64,000 bases of DNA from Paragorgia papillata (taxonomy: Eukaryota; Cnidaria; Anthozoa; Scleralcyonacea; Coralliidae): the NCBI GenBank assembly GCA_035771165.1, contig JAWNZC010000225.1, positions 1,305,501 to 1,369,500 on the forward strand. The letters run 5' to 3'. Below, in pieces: positions 36,291-48,060 of the stretch. The position numbers and the translations under genes are program-made. The notes beneath the pieces are model-generated. The model saw only the letters and a program-made list of their open reading frames with translations, ran no database searches and was not told the DNA's origin. Every line of letters starts with the position of its first letter. The stretch's first letter is position 1.

Positions 36291-37780
36291 TAACCTCTCC
36301 CCTACCTCGTTAGCCTCCTCCTCTCCCTGGGGCCTCCTGGGCCTTTCCTCCCTCCCTGCAAAGTTTAAGAGATAACACTTGAGGCTGGACCTCCCCGTCT
36401 CTGGCGTCAGCTTAAAGACTCGTCCTCAGGCTTCAAAGTTGAGGCCTGGACCTCTCCCTGTGCTGAAAATCGTCTGCGTTAGCTTTGAGGCCTGGACTCG
36501 TCCTGGGGACCCTCACCCCTGGCTAGGTCGCCTGCCAAAGCCTGGACTCTCCCTGTGCTGAATTCCTTCTGAGGCTTCTTTGAGGCCTGGACCTCTCCTG
36601 GGGTCCTCTTCAAAGTTTTAAGTTTTAACACTCCTTTGAGCCCCTGGCACTGGCCTCCCTGTGAGGCGGCCCCCCCTGCGGCCTGGCGTCGTCCCAGGAA
36701 CTTTGAGGCCTGCTCTGGCCTCCCCTGTGCTGTTAGAATTAAGCTTTAGGCACATGTGCTCGTCTCTCTCCTCCTGCTGAGGTGGCCTGGGCCTGGACTC
36801 GTCTCCCTTAGAGGCCACCTTGACCTCCTGCGTCCGTCGTCTTCAGGCCCTGGCCCCCCATCGCCAGCGTCCCTCGTCAGGCCCACCCCTGTGCTGGCCC
36901 TGGCCCGCGGGCCTCGCTTCAGAGATAGGTAACACTTTGAGGCCTGGACCTCTCTGTGCTGCCATCGTTTAAAGACTCGTCTCAGGCTTCCTTTGAGGCC
37001 AGGCCCCGTCCTCTGGGCGCTCTGTGAGTAGAGATCGGCTTTGAGGCTCCTGCTGCTCTCGCCTTAAAGAAGTGTTTAACACCCTGTGAAAATCGTTCCC
37101 CCTGGCCCGGGCCGTGTGCTAGGTTCTTCTGAGGCCTGGACCTCCCTCCCCTGCAGGTCGTGGCGTTAGCCTCACCTGCACCAGGCCCTGTGCTGCACAG
37201 GCCTGGCCTCGCCTTCGTCCAGGCTGGACCTCCTGGGCAGGCCTTCCTCGTTCAGGCGAGGGACTCGTCCTCCTGAGTGTGAAAGCTTGAGGCCTGGACC
37301 CTCTGCCCTGTGCTCGTTCGAGCTCGCCAGGCCGCCCCTCCCCGGTGTTAAAGCGATGAGAGAGCTGGGACTCTCTCCCAGGCTGAGGTAGGCCTCCTGT
37401 CTCGTCTGCGTTAGCGACCTCCTTGGGTTTTAACACTTTGAGGCCTGGACCCTGTGCAAATCGTTGCGTTCTTCGCTTAGTAGGTTTTAACACTTTGAGG
37501 CCTGGACTCTCCCTGTGCGGGCTGGCGTTTAGAGGCCCGGACCTCCCTGGCTGAGGGGGGTTAAAGTAGGTTTTAACCTCAGGCTTCTGAGAGGGTTTTT
37601 AACACTTTGAGGCCTGGCTGAACCCCTGCCGTCAGACTCGTCTCAGGCTCGTCAGAGCCAACTTTGAGGCCCCCTCCCGGCTGAAGTCGTCTGGCCCGGC
37701 CAAAGCGCCCTCGCGCCCGGACCTCTCGTCCTGTGTTAAGAAAAGATAGGTAACACTGGCCTGGACCTCCCCTGTGGCTC
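36291..37780. other. Scrambled, GC-rich satellite-word patch
   Basis: Short satellite words (TTTGAGGCCTGGACC, CTCGTCCTCAGG, CCCTGTGCTG) are interspersed with C/G-rich filler such as CTCCCTGGGGCCTCCTGGGC, with no intact monomer for about 1.5 kb. GC is visibly higher than elsewhere. Open frames across it (36379-36561 plus; 36618-36818 and 37119-37493 minus) are low-complexity Pro/Arg/Gly-rich translations without any domain and are not annotated as genes. Most likely a failed consensus of tandem-repeat reads; a genuinely decayed satellite edge is the alternative. Confidence 0.6.
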
Positions 37781-40700
37781 GTCTGGCGACAGAATAAACT
37801 TTAAAGAACTCGTCCTCAGGCTTCAAAGTGTTAAAGAGATAGGTTTTAACACTTTGAGGCCTGGACCTCTCCTGTGCTGAATAAAACCATCCTGGCGTTA
37901 GCCAATAATAAACCTTAAAGACTCCTCGTGCTCAGGCTTCAAAGTGTTAAAGAGATAGGTTTTAACACTTTGAGGCCTGGAACCTCTCCCTGTGCTGAAT
38001 AAAATCGTCTGGCGTGGACCTCAGCCAGAATAAACCTTAAAGACTCGTCCTCAGGCTTCAAAGTGTTAAAGAGATAGGTTTTAACACTTTGAGGCCTGGA
38101 CCTCTGCCTGTGCTGAATAAAATCATCTGGCGTTAGCCAAAATAAACCATTAAAGACTCGTCCTCAGGCTTCAAAGTGTTAAAGAGATAGGTTTTTAAAC
38201 ACTTTGAGGCCCGGACCTCTCCCTGTGCTGAATAAAATCGTCTGGCGTTAGCGAGAATAAACATTAAAGACTCGTCCTCAGGCTTCAAAGTGTTAAAGAG
38301 ATAGGTTTTAACACTTTGAGGCCTGGACCTCCTGTGTGCTGAATAAAATCGTACTGGCGTCAGCCAGAATAAACATTTAAAGACTCGTCCTCAGGCTTCA
38401 AAGTGTTAAAGAGATAGGTTTTTATCACTTTGAGGCCTGGACCTCTCCCTGTGGTGAATAAAATGCGTCTGGTGCGTTAGCCAGAATAAACATTAAAGCT
38501 TCAAAGTGTTATGTTTTAACACTTTGAGGCCCCTCTCGCGTGAATAAAATCCGTCTGCCCTCAGGCTTCAAAGTGTTAAAGAGATAGGTTTTAACACTTT
38601 GAGGCCTGGACCTCTGCCTGTGCTGAATAAAATCACCTGCCGTTAGCCAAAATAAACATTAAAGACTCGTGCTCAGGCTTCAAAGAGTTAAAGAGATAGG
38701 TTTTCACACTTTGAGGCCCGGACCTCTCCCTGTGCTGAATAAAATCGTCTGGCGTTAGCGAGAATAAACATTAAAAGCTTCAAAGTGTTGAAGAGATATG
38801 TTTTAACACTTTGAGGCCTGGACCTCTCCTGTGCTGAATAAAACCGTCTCGCGTCAGCCAGAATAAACGTTAAAGACTCGTCCTCAGGCTTCAAAGTGTT
38901 AAAGAGATAGGTTTTAACACTTTGAGGCCTGGACCTCTCCCTGTGCTGAATAAAATCGTCTGGCGTTAGCCAGAATAAACTTTAAAGACTCGTCCTCAGG
39001 CTTCAAAGTGTTAAAGAGATAGGTTTTAACACTTTGAGGCCTGGACCTCTGCCTGTGCTGAATAAAATCGTCTGGCGTTAGCCAGAATAAACATTAAAGA
39101 CTCGTCCTCAGGCTTCAAAGAGTTAAAGAGATAGGTTTTAACACTTTGAGGCCCGGACCTCTCCCTGTGCTGAATAAAATCGTCTGGCGTTAGCCAGAAT
39201 AAACTTTAAAAGCTTCAAAGTGTTAAAGAGATATGTTTTAACACTTTGAGGCCCGGACCTCTCTTCTTGTGCTGAATAAAACCGTCTCGCGTCAGCCAGA
39301 ATAAACCTTAAAGACTCGTCCTCAGGCTTCAAAGTGTTAAAGAGATAGGTTTTAACACTTTGAGGCCTGGACCTCTTCCTGTGCTGAACAAAATCGTCTG
39401 GCGTTAGCCAGAATAAACCTTAAAGACTCGTCCTCAGGCTTCAAAGTGTTAAAGAGATAGGTTTTAACACTTTGAGGCCTGGACCTCTCCCTGTGCTGAA
39501 TAAAATCGTCTGGCGTTAGCCAGAATAAACATTAAAGACTCGTGCTCAGGCTTCAAAAGTGTTAAAGAGATAGATAGGTTTTAACACTTTGAGGCCGGAC
39601 CTCTCCCTGTCCTGAATAAAATCGTCTGGCGTTAGCCAGAATAAACTTTAATAAGCTTCAAAGTGTTAAAGAGATAGGTTTTAACACTTTGAGGCCTGGA
39701 CCTCTCCTGTGCTGAATAAAATCGTCTCGCGTTAGCCAGAATAAACCTTTAAAGACTCGTCCTCAGGCTTCAAAGTGTTAAAGAGATAGGTTTTAACACT
39801 TTGAGGCCCGGACCTCTCCCTGTGCTGAATAAAATCGTCTGGCGTTAGCGCCAGAATAAAACCTCTAAAAATCGTCCTCAGGCTTCAAAGTGTTAAAGAG
39901 ATAGGTTTTAACACTTTGAGGCCTGGACCTCTCCTGTGCTGAATAAAATCGTCTGGCGTTGAGGCTTCAAAGGAATAAAGAGATAGGTTTATAATGTTTT
40001 AACACTTTGAGGCCTGGACCTCCCTGTGCTGAATAAAATCGTCTGGCGTTAGCCAGAATAAACCATTAAAGACTCGTCCTCAGGCTTCAAGTGTTTAAAG
40101 AGATAGGTTTTCACACTTTGAGGCCAGAATAAACTTTCTTCACAGTGCTAAATATACATGTTTTAACATAAACCTTAAAGACTCGTCCTCAGGCTTCAAA
40201 GTGTTAAAGAGATAGGTTTTAACACTTTGAGGCCTGGACCTCTGCCTGTGCTGAATAAAATCGTCTGGCGTTAGCCAGAATAAACATTAAAGACTCGTGC
40301 TCAGGCTTCAAAGTGTTAAAGAGATAGGTTTTAACACTTTGAGGCCTGGACCTCTGCCTGTGCTGAAATAAAATCGTCCTGGCGTTTTAGCCAGAATAAA
40401 CCTTAAAGACTCGTACTCAGGCTTCAAAGTGTTAAAGAGATAGGTTTTAACACTTTGAGGCCTGGGACCTCTCCCTGTGCTGAATAAAATCGTCTGGCGT
40501 TTAGCCCAGAATAAACTTTTAAAGACTCGTCCTCAGCTTCAAAGTGTTTAAAGAGATAGGTTTTAACACTTTGAGGCCTGGACCTCTTCCTGTGCTGAAT
40601 AAAATCGTCTGGCGTTAGCCAGAATAAACCTTAAAGACTCGTCCTCAGGCTTCAAAGTGTTAAAGAGATAGGTTTTAACACAGCCTTTGAGACTCGTGCT

Positions 40701-43700
40701 CAGGCTTCAAAATGTTAAAGAGATAGGTTTTATAGAGGTAGGACCTCTCCCTGTGCTGAATAAAATCGTCTGGCGTCAGCCAAAGAGATAGGTTTTAACA
40801 CTTTGAGGCCTGGACCTCTTCCTGTGCTGATCAAATAAAGAGGTAGGTTTTAACACTTCTCTCTGTGCTGAAAAACTCGTCCTCAGGCTTCAAAGTGTTA
40901 AAGAGATATTTTAACACTTTGAGGCGACTCCGTCCTCACGCTTCAAAGTGTTAAAGAGATAGGTTTTAACACTTTGAGGCCTGGACCTCTCCCTGTGCTG
41001 AATAAAATCGTCTGGCGTTTAGCCAAATAAAGACTTCTCCCTGTTCAAAGTGAGTTATGTTTTAACACTTTGAGGCCTGGACCTCTCACAGTGCTGAATA
41101 AAATGCTCTGGCGTCAAAGTGTTAAAGATAAACGTTTTAAAGACTCGTCCTCAGGCTCTCAAAGTGTTAAAGAGATAGGTTTTAACACTTTGAGCCGGGA
41201 AGCCTTAAAGACTCACCTGGCGCTTGTAAGTGTTAAAGCGATAGGTCCTGGCTTCAAAGTATTAAAGAGATAGGTTTTAACAGGCTTCAAAGTGTTAAAG
41301 AGGTAGATAGGTTTTAACACTTTGAGGCCTGGACCTCTCCCTGTGCTGAATAAAATCGTCTGGCGTTAGCCAGAAACCTTAAACTTTAAAGACGCGTCCT
41401 CAGGCTTCAAAGTGTTAAAGAGATAGGTTTTAACACTTTGAGGCCTGGACTCTCCTGTGCTGAACAAAAATCGTCTGGCGTTAGGCCAGAATGAAACTTT
41501 AAAAGCTTCAAAGTGTTAAAGATAAGTTTTAAAGAGAAAGGTTTTAACACTTTGAGGCTGTGCTGAATAAAATCGTCTGGCGTTAGCCAGAATATAAATC
41601 GTCTTGGCGTCAGCCAGAATAAACTTTAAAGACTCGTCCTCAACGCTTCAAAGTGTTAAAGAGATAGGTTTTAACACTTTGAGGCCTGGACCTCTGGCGT
41701 TAGCCAGAATAAACTTTGTTAAAGAGATAGGTTTTAACACTTTGAGGCCTGGACTGGACCTCTTCCTGTGCTGAACAAAATCGTCCTGGCGTTAGCCAGA
41801 ATAAACCTTAAAGACTCGTCCTCGAGGCTTCAAAGAGTTAAAGAGATTGGTTTTAAACTTGTCCTGAATAAAATGCTCTGGGCGTCAGTCAGAATAAACT
41901 TTAAAGTGTTAAAGAGATAGGTTTTAACACTTTGAGGCCTGGACCTCTGCCCTGTGCTGAATAAAATCGTCTGGCGTCAGCCAGAATAAAGACTCGTGCT
42001 CAGGCTTCCTCAGGCGTTAAAAGAGATAGGTTTTAAACACTTTGAGGCCTTGGACCTCTGCCTGTGCTGAATAAAAATGCTCTGGCGTTAGCCAGTTTAA
42101 AGACTCGTGCTCAGGCTTCAAAGTGAGTTAAAGAGATAGGTTTTAACACTTTGAGGCCTGGACCTCTCCCTGTGCTGAATAAAATCGTCTGGCGTTAGCC
42201 ATATAAAACCTTATTCAAAGATATGCTTAAAGTGTTAAAGAGATATGTTTTAACACTTTGAGGCCTGGACCTCTCCTGTGCTGAATAAAACCGTCTCGCG
42301 TCAGCCAGAATAAACCTTAAAGACTCGTCCTCAGGCTTCAAAGTGTTAAAGAGATAGGTTTTAACACTTTGAGGCCTGGACCTCTCGCCTGTGCTGAATA
42401 AAATCGTCTGGCGTTAGCAAATTCTCCCTGTGCAGAATAAAACGTCTGGCGTTCGCCAGAATAAACCTTAAAGACTCGTCCTCATCAGGCTTCAAAGTGT
42501 TAAAGAGATAGGTTTTAACACTTTGAGGCCAGGACCTCTGCCTGTGCTGAATAAAATCATCTGGCGTTAGCCAGACATAAACATTAAAGACTCGTCCTCA
42601 GGCTTCAAAGAGTTAAAGAGATAGGTTTTAAACACTTTGAGGCCCGGACCTCCCTGTGCTGAAATAAAATCGTCTGGCGTCAGCCAGAATAAACTTTAAA
42701 GAGCTATGAATAAACTCGTGCTCAGGCTTCAAAGTGATTAAAGAGATAGGTTTTAACACTTTGAGGCCACTGGACCTCTCCTGTGCTGAATAAAATCGTC
42801 TGGCGTCAGCTTATCCAGAATAAGCCTTAAAGACTCGTCCTCAGACGCTTCAAAAGTGTTAAAGCGATACGTTTTTAACACTTTGAGGCCTGGACCTCTC
42901 CCTGTGCTGAATAAACATCGCCTGCGCTTAGCCAGAATAAACTTTAAAGACTCGTCCTCAGGCTTCAAAGTGTTAAAGAGGTAGGTTTTAACCCTTCAGG
43001 CTTCAAAAAGAGGTAGGTTTTAAAACTTCTCTGAATAAGTGTTAAAGAGATACGTTTTAACACTTTGAGGCCTGGACCTCTGCTGTGCTGAATAAAATCG
43101 TCTGGCGTCAGCCAGAATAAAACATTAAAAGACTCGTCCTCAGGCTTCAAAGTGTTAAAGAGATAGGTTTTAACACTTTGAGGCCTGGACCTCTCCCTGT
43201 GCTGAATAAAACGTGCTCTGGCGTTAGGCAGAATAAACTTTAAAAGACTCGTTCCTCACGCTTTCAAAGTGTTAAAGAGATAGGTTTTAACACTTTGAGG
43301 CCTGGGACCTCCCTGTGCTGAATAAAATCGTCTGGCGTTAGCCTCGTTCTCAGGCTTCAAAATGTTTAAAAGAGATAGGTTTTAAAGTTTAACACTTTGA
43401 GGCCTGGACCTCTGCCTGTGCTGAATAAAATCGTCTGGCGTTAGCCAGTAAAGCCAAAATAAACCTTCAAAGACTAAAGAGATAGGTTTTAAACACTTTG
43501 AGGCCATGGACCTCTCCCTGTGCTGAATAAAATCGCTCTGGCGTCAGCCAGCAATAAAAACTCCTCAGACTTCAAAGTGTTAAAGAGATAGGTTTTAACA
43601 CTTTGAGGCCTGGACCTCTTCCTGTGCTGAACAAAATCGTCTGGCGTTAGCCAGAATAAACCTTAAAGACACGTCCTCAGGCTTCAAAGTGTTAAAGAGA

Positions 43701-45980
43701 CAGGTTTTAACACTTTGAGGCCTGGACCTCTCACTGGGCGAATAAAATGCTCTGGCGTCAGTCAGAATAAACTTTAAAGACTCGTCCTCAGGCTTCAAAG
43801 TGTTAAAGAGATAGGTTTTAACACTTTGAGGCCTGGACCTCTGCCTGTGCTGAATAAAATCATCTGGCGTTAGCCGAGTTAGGTAAACCTTAAAGACTCG
43901 TCCTCAGCCTTCAAAGTGTTAAAGAGATACGTTTTAACACTTTGAGGCCTGGACCTCTCCTGTGCTGAATAAAATCGTCTGCCGTTAGCCAGAATAAGCC
44001 TTAAAGACTCGTCCTCACGCTTGAAAGTGTTAAAGCGATACGTTTTAACACTTTGAGGCCTGGACCTCTCCCTGTGCTGAATAACATCGCCTGCATTAGC
44101 CAGAATAAACTTTAAAGACTCGTCCTCAGGCTTCAAAGTGTTAAAGAGATAGGTTTTAACACTTTGAGGCCTGATAAATTGCGTAAAGCGCTAGGCTTTA
44201 GTGTTAAAGAGATACCGTTTTAACACTTTGAGGCCTGGACCTCTCCTGTGCTGAATAAAATCGTCTGGCGTTAGCCAGAATAAACCTTAAAGACTCGTCC
44301 TCACGCCTTCAAAGTGTTAAAAGCGATAGGTTTTAACACTTTTGAGGCCTGGACCCTCTACTGTGCTGAATAAAATCGTTGCGTTAGCCAGAATAAACTT
44401 TAAAGACTCGTCCTCACGCTTCAAAGTGTTAAAGAGATAGGTTTTAACACTTTGAGGCTAGGTTTTAACACTTCTCCCTGTGCTGAATAAAATCGTCTGG
44501 CGTTAGAGATAGGTTTTAACACTTTGAGGCCTGGACCTCTGCCTGTGCTGAATAAAATCGTCTGGCGTTAGCCAGAATAAACCTTAAAGACTCGTCCTCA
44601 GGCTTCAAAGTGTTAAAGAGATAGGTTTTAACACTTTGAGGCCTGGACCCTCTCCTGTGCTGAATAAAATGCTCTGGCGTTAGCCAGAATAAACCTTAAA
44701 GACTCGTCCTCAGGCTTCAAAGTGTTAAAGAGATAGGTTTTAACACTTTGAGGCCTGGACCAGAAAGACTTAAAGAGACTACGTCAGGCTTCAAAGTGTT
44801 AATAGATAGGTCTTTGAGGCCTGGACCTCTCCCTGTGCGAATAAAATCTGGCGCCAGAATAAACTTTAAAAGCTTCGTCCTCAGGCTTCAAAGTGTTAAA
44901 GAGATAGGTTTTTAACACTTTGAGGCCCTGGACCTCTGGCCTGTGCTGAATAAAATCATCTGGCGTTAGCCAGAATAAACAACTTAAAGACAATACGTGC
45001 TCAAAGTGTTAAAGAGATAGGTTTTAACACTTTGAGGCCTCTGGACCTCTGCCTGTGCTGAATAAATTTAAAGACTCGTCCTCAGGCTTCAAAGTGTTAA
45101 AGAGATAGGTTTTAACACTTTGAGGCCCGGACCTCTCCCTGTGCTGAATAAAATCGTCTGGCGTTAGCCAGAATAAACTTTAAAGACTCGTCCTCAGGCT
45201 TCAAAGTGTTAAAGAGATAGGTTTTAACACTTTGAGGCCTGGACCTCTTCCTGTGCTGAATAACCATCTCCCTGGCGTTAGCCAGAATAAACTTTAAGAC
45301 TCGTCCTCAGGCTTCAAGGTGTTAAAGAGATAGGTTTTAACACTTTGAGGCCTGGACCTCTTCCTGTGCTGCACAAAATCGTCTGGCGTTAGCCAGAATA
45401 AACCTTAAAGACTCGTCCTCAGGCTTCAAAGTGTTAAAGAGATAGGTTTTAACACTTTGAGGCCTGGACCTCTGCCTGTGCTGAATAAAATCATCTGGCG
45501 TTAGCCAAAATAAACATTAAAAACTCGTGCTCAGGCTTCAAAGAGTTAAAGAGATAGGTTTTAACACTTTGAGGCCCGGACCTCTCCCGTGCTGAATAAA
45601 ACCGTCTCGCGTCAGCCAGAATAAACTTTAAAGACTCGTCCTCACGCTTCAAAGTGTTAAAGAGATAGGTTTTTAACACTTTGAGGCCTGGACCTCTCCC
45701 TGTGCTGAATAAAATCGTCTGGCGTTAGCCAGAAAATAAAATGCTCGTCCTCAGTCAAAATAAAATTTAAACACTTTAAAATCGTCTGGACGTTAGCCAG
45801 AATAAGCCTTAAAGACAGAATAAGCCTTAAAGATACGTCCTCACGCTTTTGAGGTTTTAACACTTCTCCCTGTGCTGAATAACATCGCCTGCGTTAGCCA
45901 GAAATAAACTTTAAAGACTCGTCCTCCCGCTTCAAAATGTTAAAGAGGTAGGTTTTTAACACTTCTCCCTGTCCTGAATA
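37781..45980 (+). repeat. Satellite array, indel-rich block
   Basis: Head-to-tail monomers in the same orientation, with frequent one-base insertions (GGTTTTTAAC, GTTTAAAG, CTCTCGCCTG) and truncated units. Especially disordered stretches lie at about 40660-41290 and 44160-44215. Short clean islands exist, for example 38880-39420 and 43560-43870; the latter recurs nearly unchanged at 53405-53715 (offset 9,845 bp). No gene was seen. Confidence 0.9.
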
Positions 45981-48060
45981 AAACCGTCTGGCGTTAGCCA
46001 GAATAAACCTTAAAGACTCGTCCTCAGGCTTCAAAATGTTAAAGAGATAGGTTTTAACACTTTGAGGCCTGGACCTCTGCCTGTGCTGAATAAAATCGTC
46101 TGGCGTCAGCCAGAATAAACCTTAAAGACTCGTCCTCAGGCTTCAAAGAGTTAAAGAGATAGGTTTTAACACTTTGAGGCCTGGACCTCTTCCTGGGCTG
46201 AATAAAATCCTCTGGCGTCAGTCAGAATAAACTTTAAAGACTCGTCCTCAGGCTTCAAAATGTTAAAGAGATAGGTTTTAACACTTTGAGGCCTGGACCT
46301 CTGCCTGTGCTGAATAAAACCGTCTGGCGTTAGCCAGAATAAACCTTAAAGACTCGTCCTCAGGCTTCAAAATGTTAAAGAGATAGGTTTTAACACTTTG
46401 AGGCCTGGACCTCTGCCTGTGCTGAATAAAATCGTCTGGCGTCAGCCAGAATAAACCTTAAAGACTCGTCCTCAGGCTTCAAAGAGTTAAAGAGATAGGT
46501 TTTAACACTTTGAGGCCTAGACCTCTTCCTGGGCTGAATAAAATCCTCTGGCGTCAGTCAGAATAAACTTTAAAGACTCGTCCTCAGGCTTCAAAATGTT
46601 AAAGAGATAGGTTTTAACACTTTGAGGCCTGGACCTCTGCCTGTGCTGAATAAAACCGTCTGGCGTTAGCCAGAATAAACATTAAAGACTCGTCCTCAGG
46701 CTTCAAAATGTTAAAGAGATAGGTTTTAACACTTTGAGGCCTGGACCTCTGCCTGTGCTGAATAAAATCGTCTAGCGTCAGCCAGAATAAACCTTAAAGA
46801 CTCGTCCTCAGGCTTCAAAGTGTTAAAGAAGTAGGTTTTAACACTTCTCCCTGTCCTGAATAAAATCGTCTGGCGTTAGCCAGATTAAACCTTAAAGACT
46901 CGTCCTCAGGCTTCAAAGTGTTAAAGAGATAGGTTCTTAACACTTTGAGGCCTGGACCTCTCCCTGTGCTGAATAAAATCGTCTGGCGTTAGCCAGAATA
47001 AGCCTTAAAGACTCGTCCTAACGCTTCAAAATGTTAAAGAGATAGGTTTTAAAGAGGTAGGTTTTAACACTTCTCCCTGTTCTGAATAAAATCGTCTGGC
47101 GTTAGCCACAATAAACCTTTAAAGACTCGTCCTCAGGCTTCAAAATGTTAAAGAGATAGGTTTTAACACTTTGAGGCCTGGACCTCTGCCTGTGCTGAAT
47201 AAAATCGTCTGGCGTCAGCCAGAATAAACTTTAAAGACCCGTCCTCAGGCTTCAAAGAGTTAAAGAGATAGGTTTTAACACTTTGAGGCCTGGACCTCTT
47301 CCTGGTCTGAATAAAATCCTCTGGCGTCAGTCAGAATAAACTTTAAAGACTCGTCCTCAGGCTTCAAAATGTTAAAGAGTTAGGTTTTAACGCTTTGAGG
47401 CCTGGACCTCTCCCTGTGCTGAATAAAATCGTCTGGCGTTAGCCAGAATAAGCCTTAAAGACTCGTCGTCACGCTTCAAAGTGTTAAAGCGATAGGTTTT
47501 AACACTTTGAGGCCTGGACCTCTCCCTGTGCTGAATAAAATCGCCTGCGTTAGCCAGAATAAACTTTAAAGACTCGTCCTCAGGCTTCAAAGTGTTAAAG
47601 AGGTAGGTTTTAACACTTCTCCCTGTCCTGAGTAAAATCTTCTGGCGTTAGCCAGAATAAACCTTAAAGACTCGTCCTCAGGCTTCAAAATGTTAAAGAT
47701 ATAGGTTTTAACACTTTGAGGCCTGGACCTCTTCCTGGGCTGAATAAAATCCTCTGGCCTCAGTCAGAATAAACTTTAAAGACTCGTCCTCAGGCTTCAA
47801 AGAGTTAAAGAGATATGTTTTAACACTTTGATGCCTGGACCTCACCTGTGCTGAATAAAATCGTCTGGCGTTAGCCAGAATAAGCCTTGAAGACTCGTCC
47901 TCACGCTTCAAAGTGTTAAAGCGATAGGTTTTAACACTTTGAGGCCTGCACCTCTCCCTGTGCTGAATAAAATCGCCTGCGTTAGCCAGAATAAACTTTA
48001 AAGACTCGTCGTCAGGCTTCAAAGTGTTAAAGAGGTAGGTTTTAACACTTCTCCCTGTGC
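45981..48060 (+). repeat. Satellite array, clean block (part duplicated at about 59205-59890)
   Basis: Monomers return to regular 112, 111 and 98-bp lengths. The alternation of GCCTGTGCTG and CCTGGGCTG A units from 46020 to 46700 recurs about every 448 bp: GGCCTAGACCTC occurs once at 46514, and similar quartets precede and follow it. About 47375-48060 reappears at about 59205-59890 (offset 11,830 bp), including CTTTGATGCCTGGACC and GAGGCCTGCACC. Confidence 0.88.

Noticed and set aside
36379..37493. Open frames in the GC-rich patch as possible genes
   Set aside because: Translations are low-complexity and Pro/Arg/Gly-rich, with satellite words inside. The region is probably a consensus artefact.
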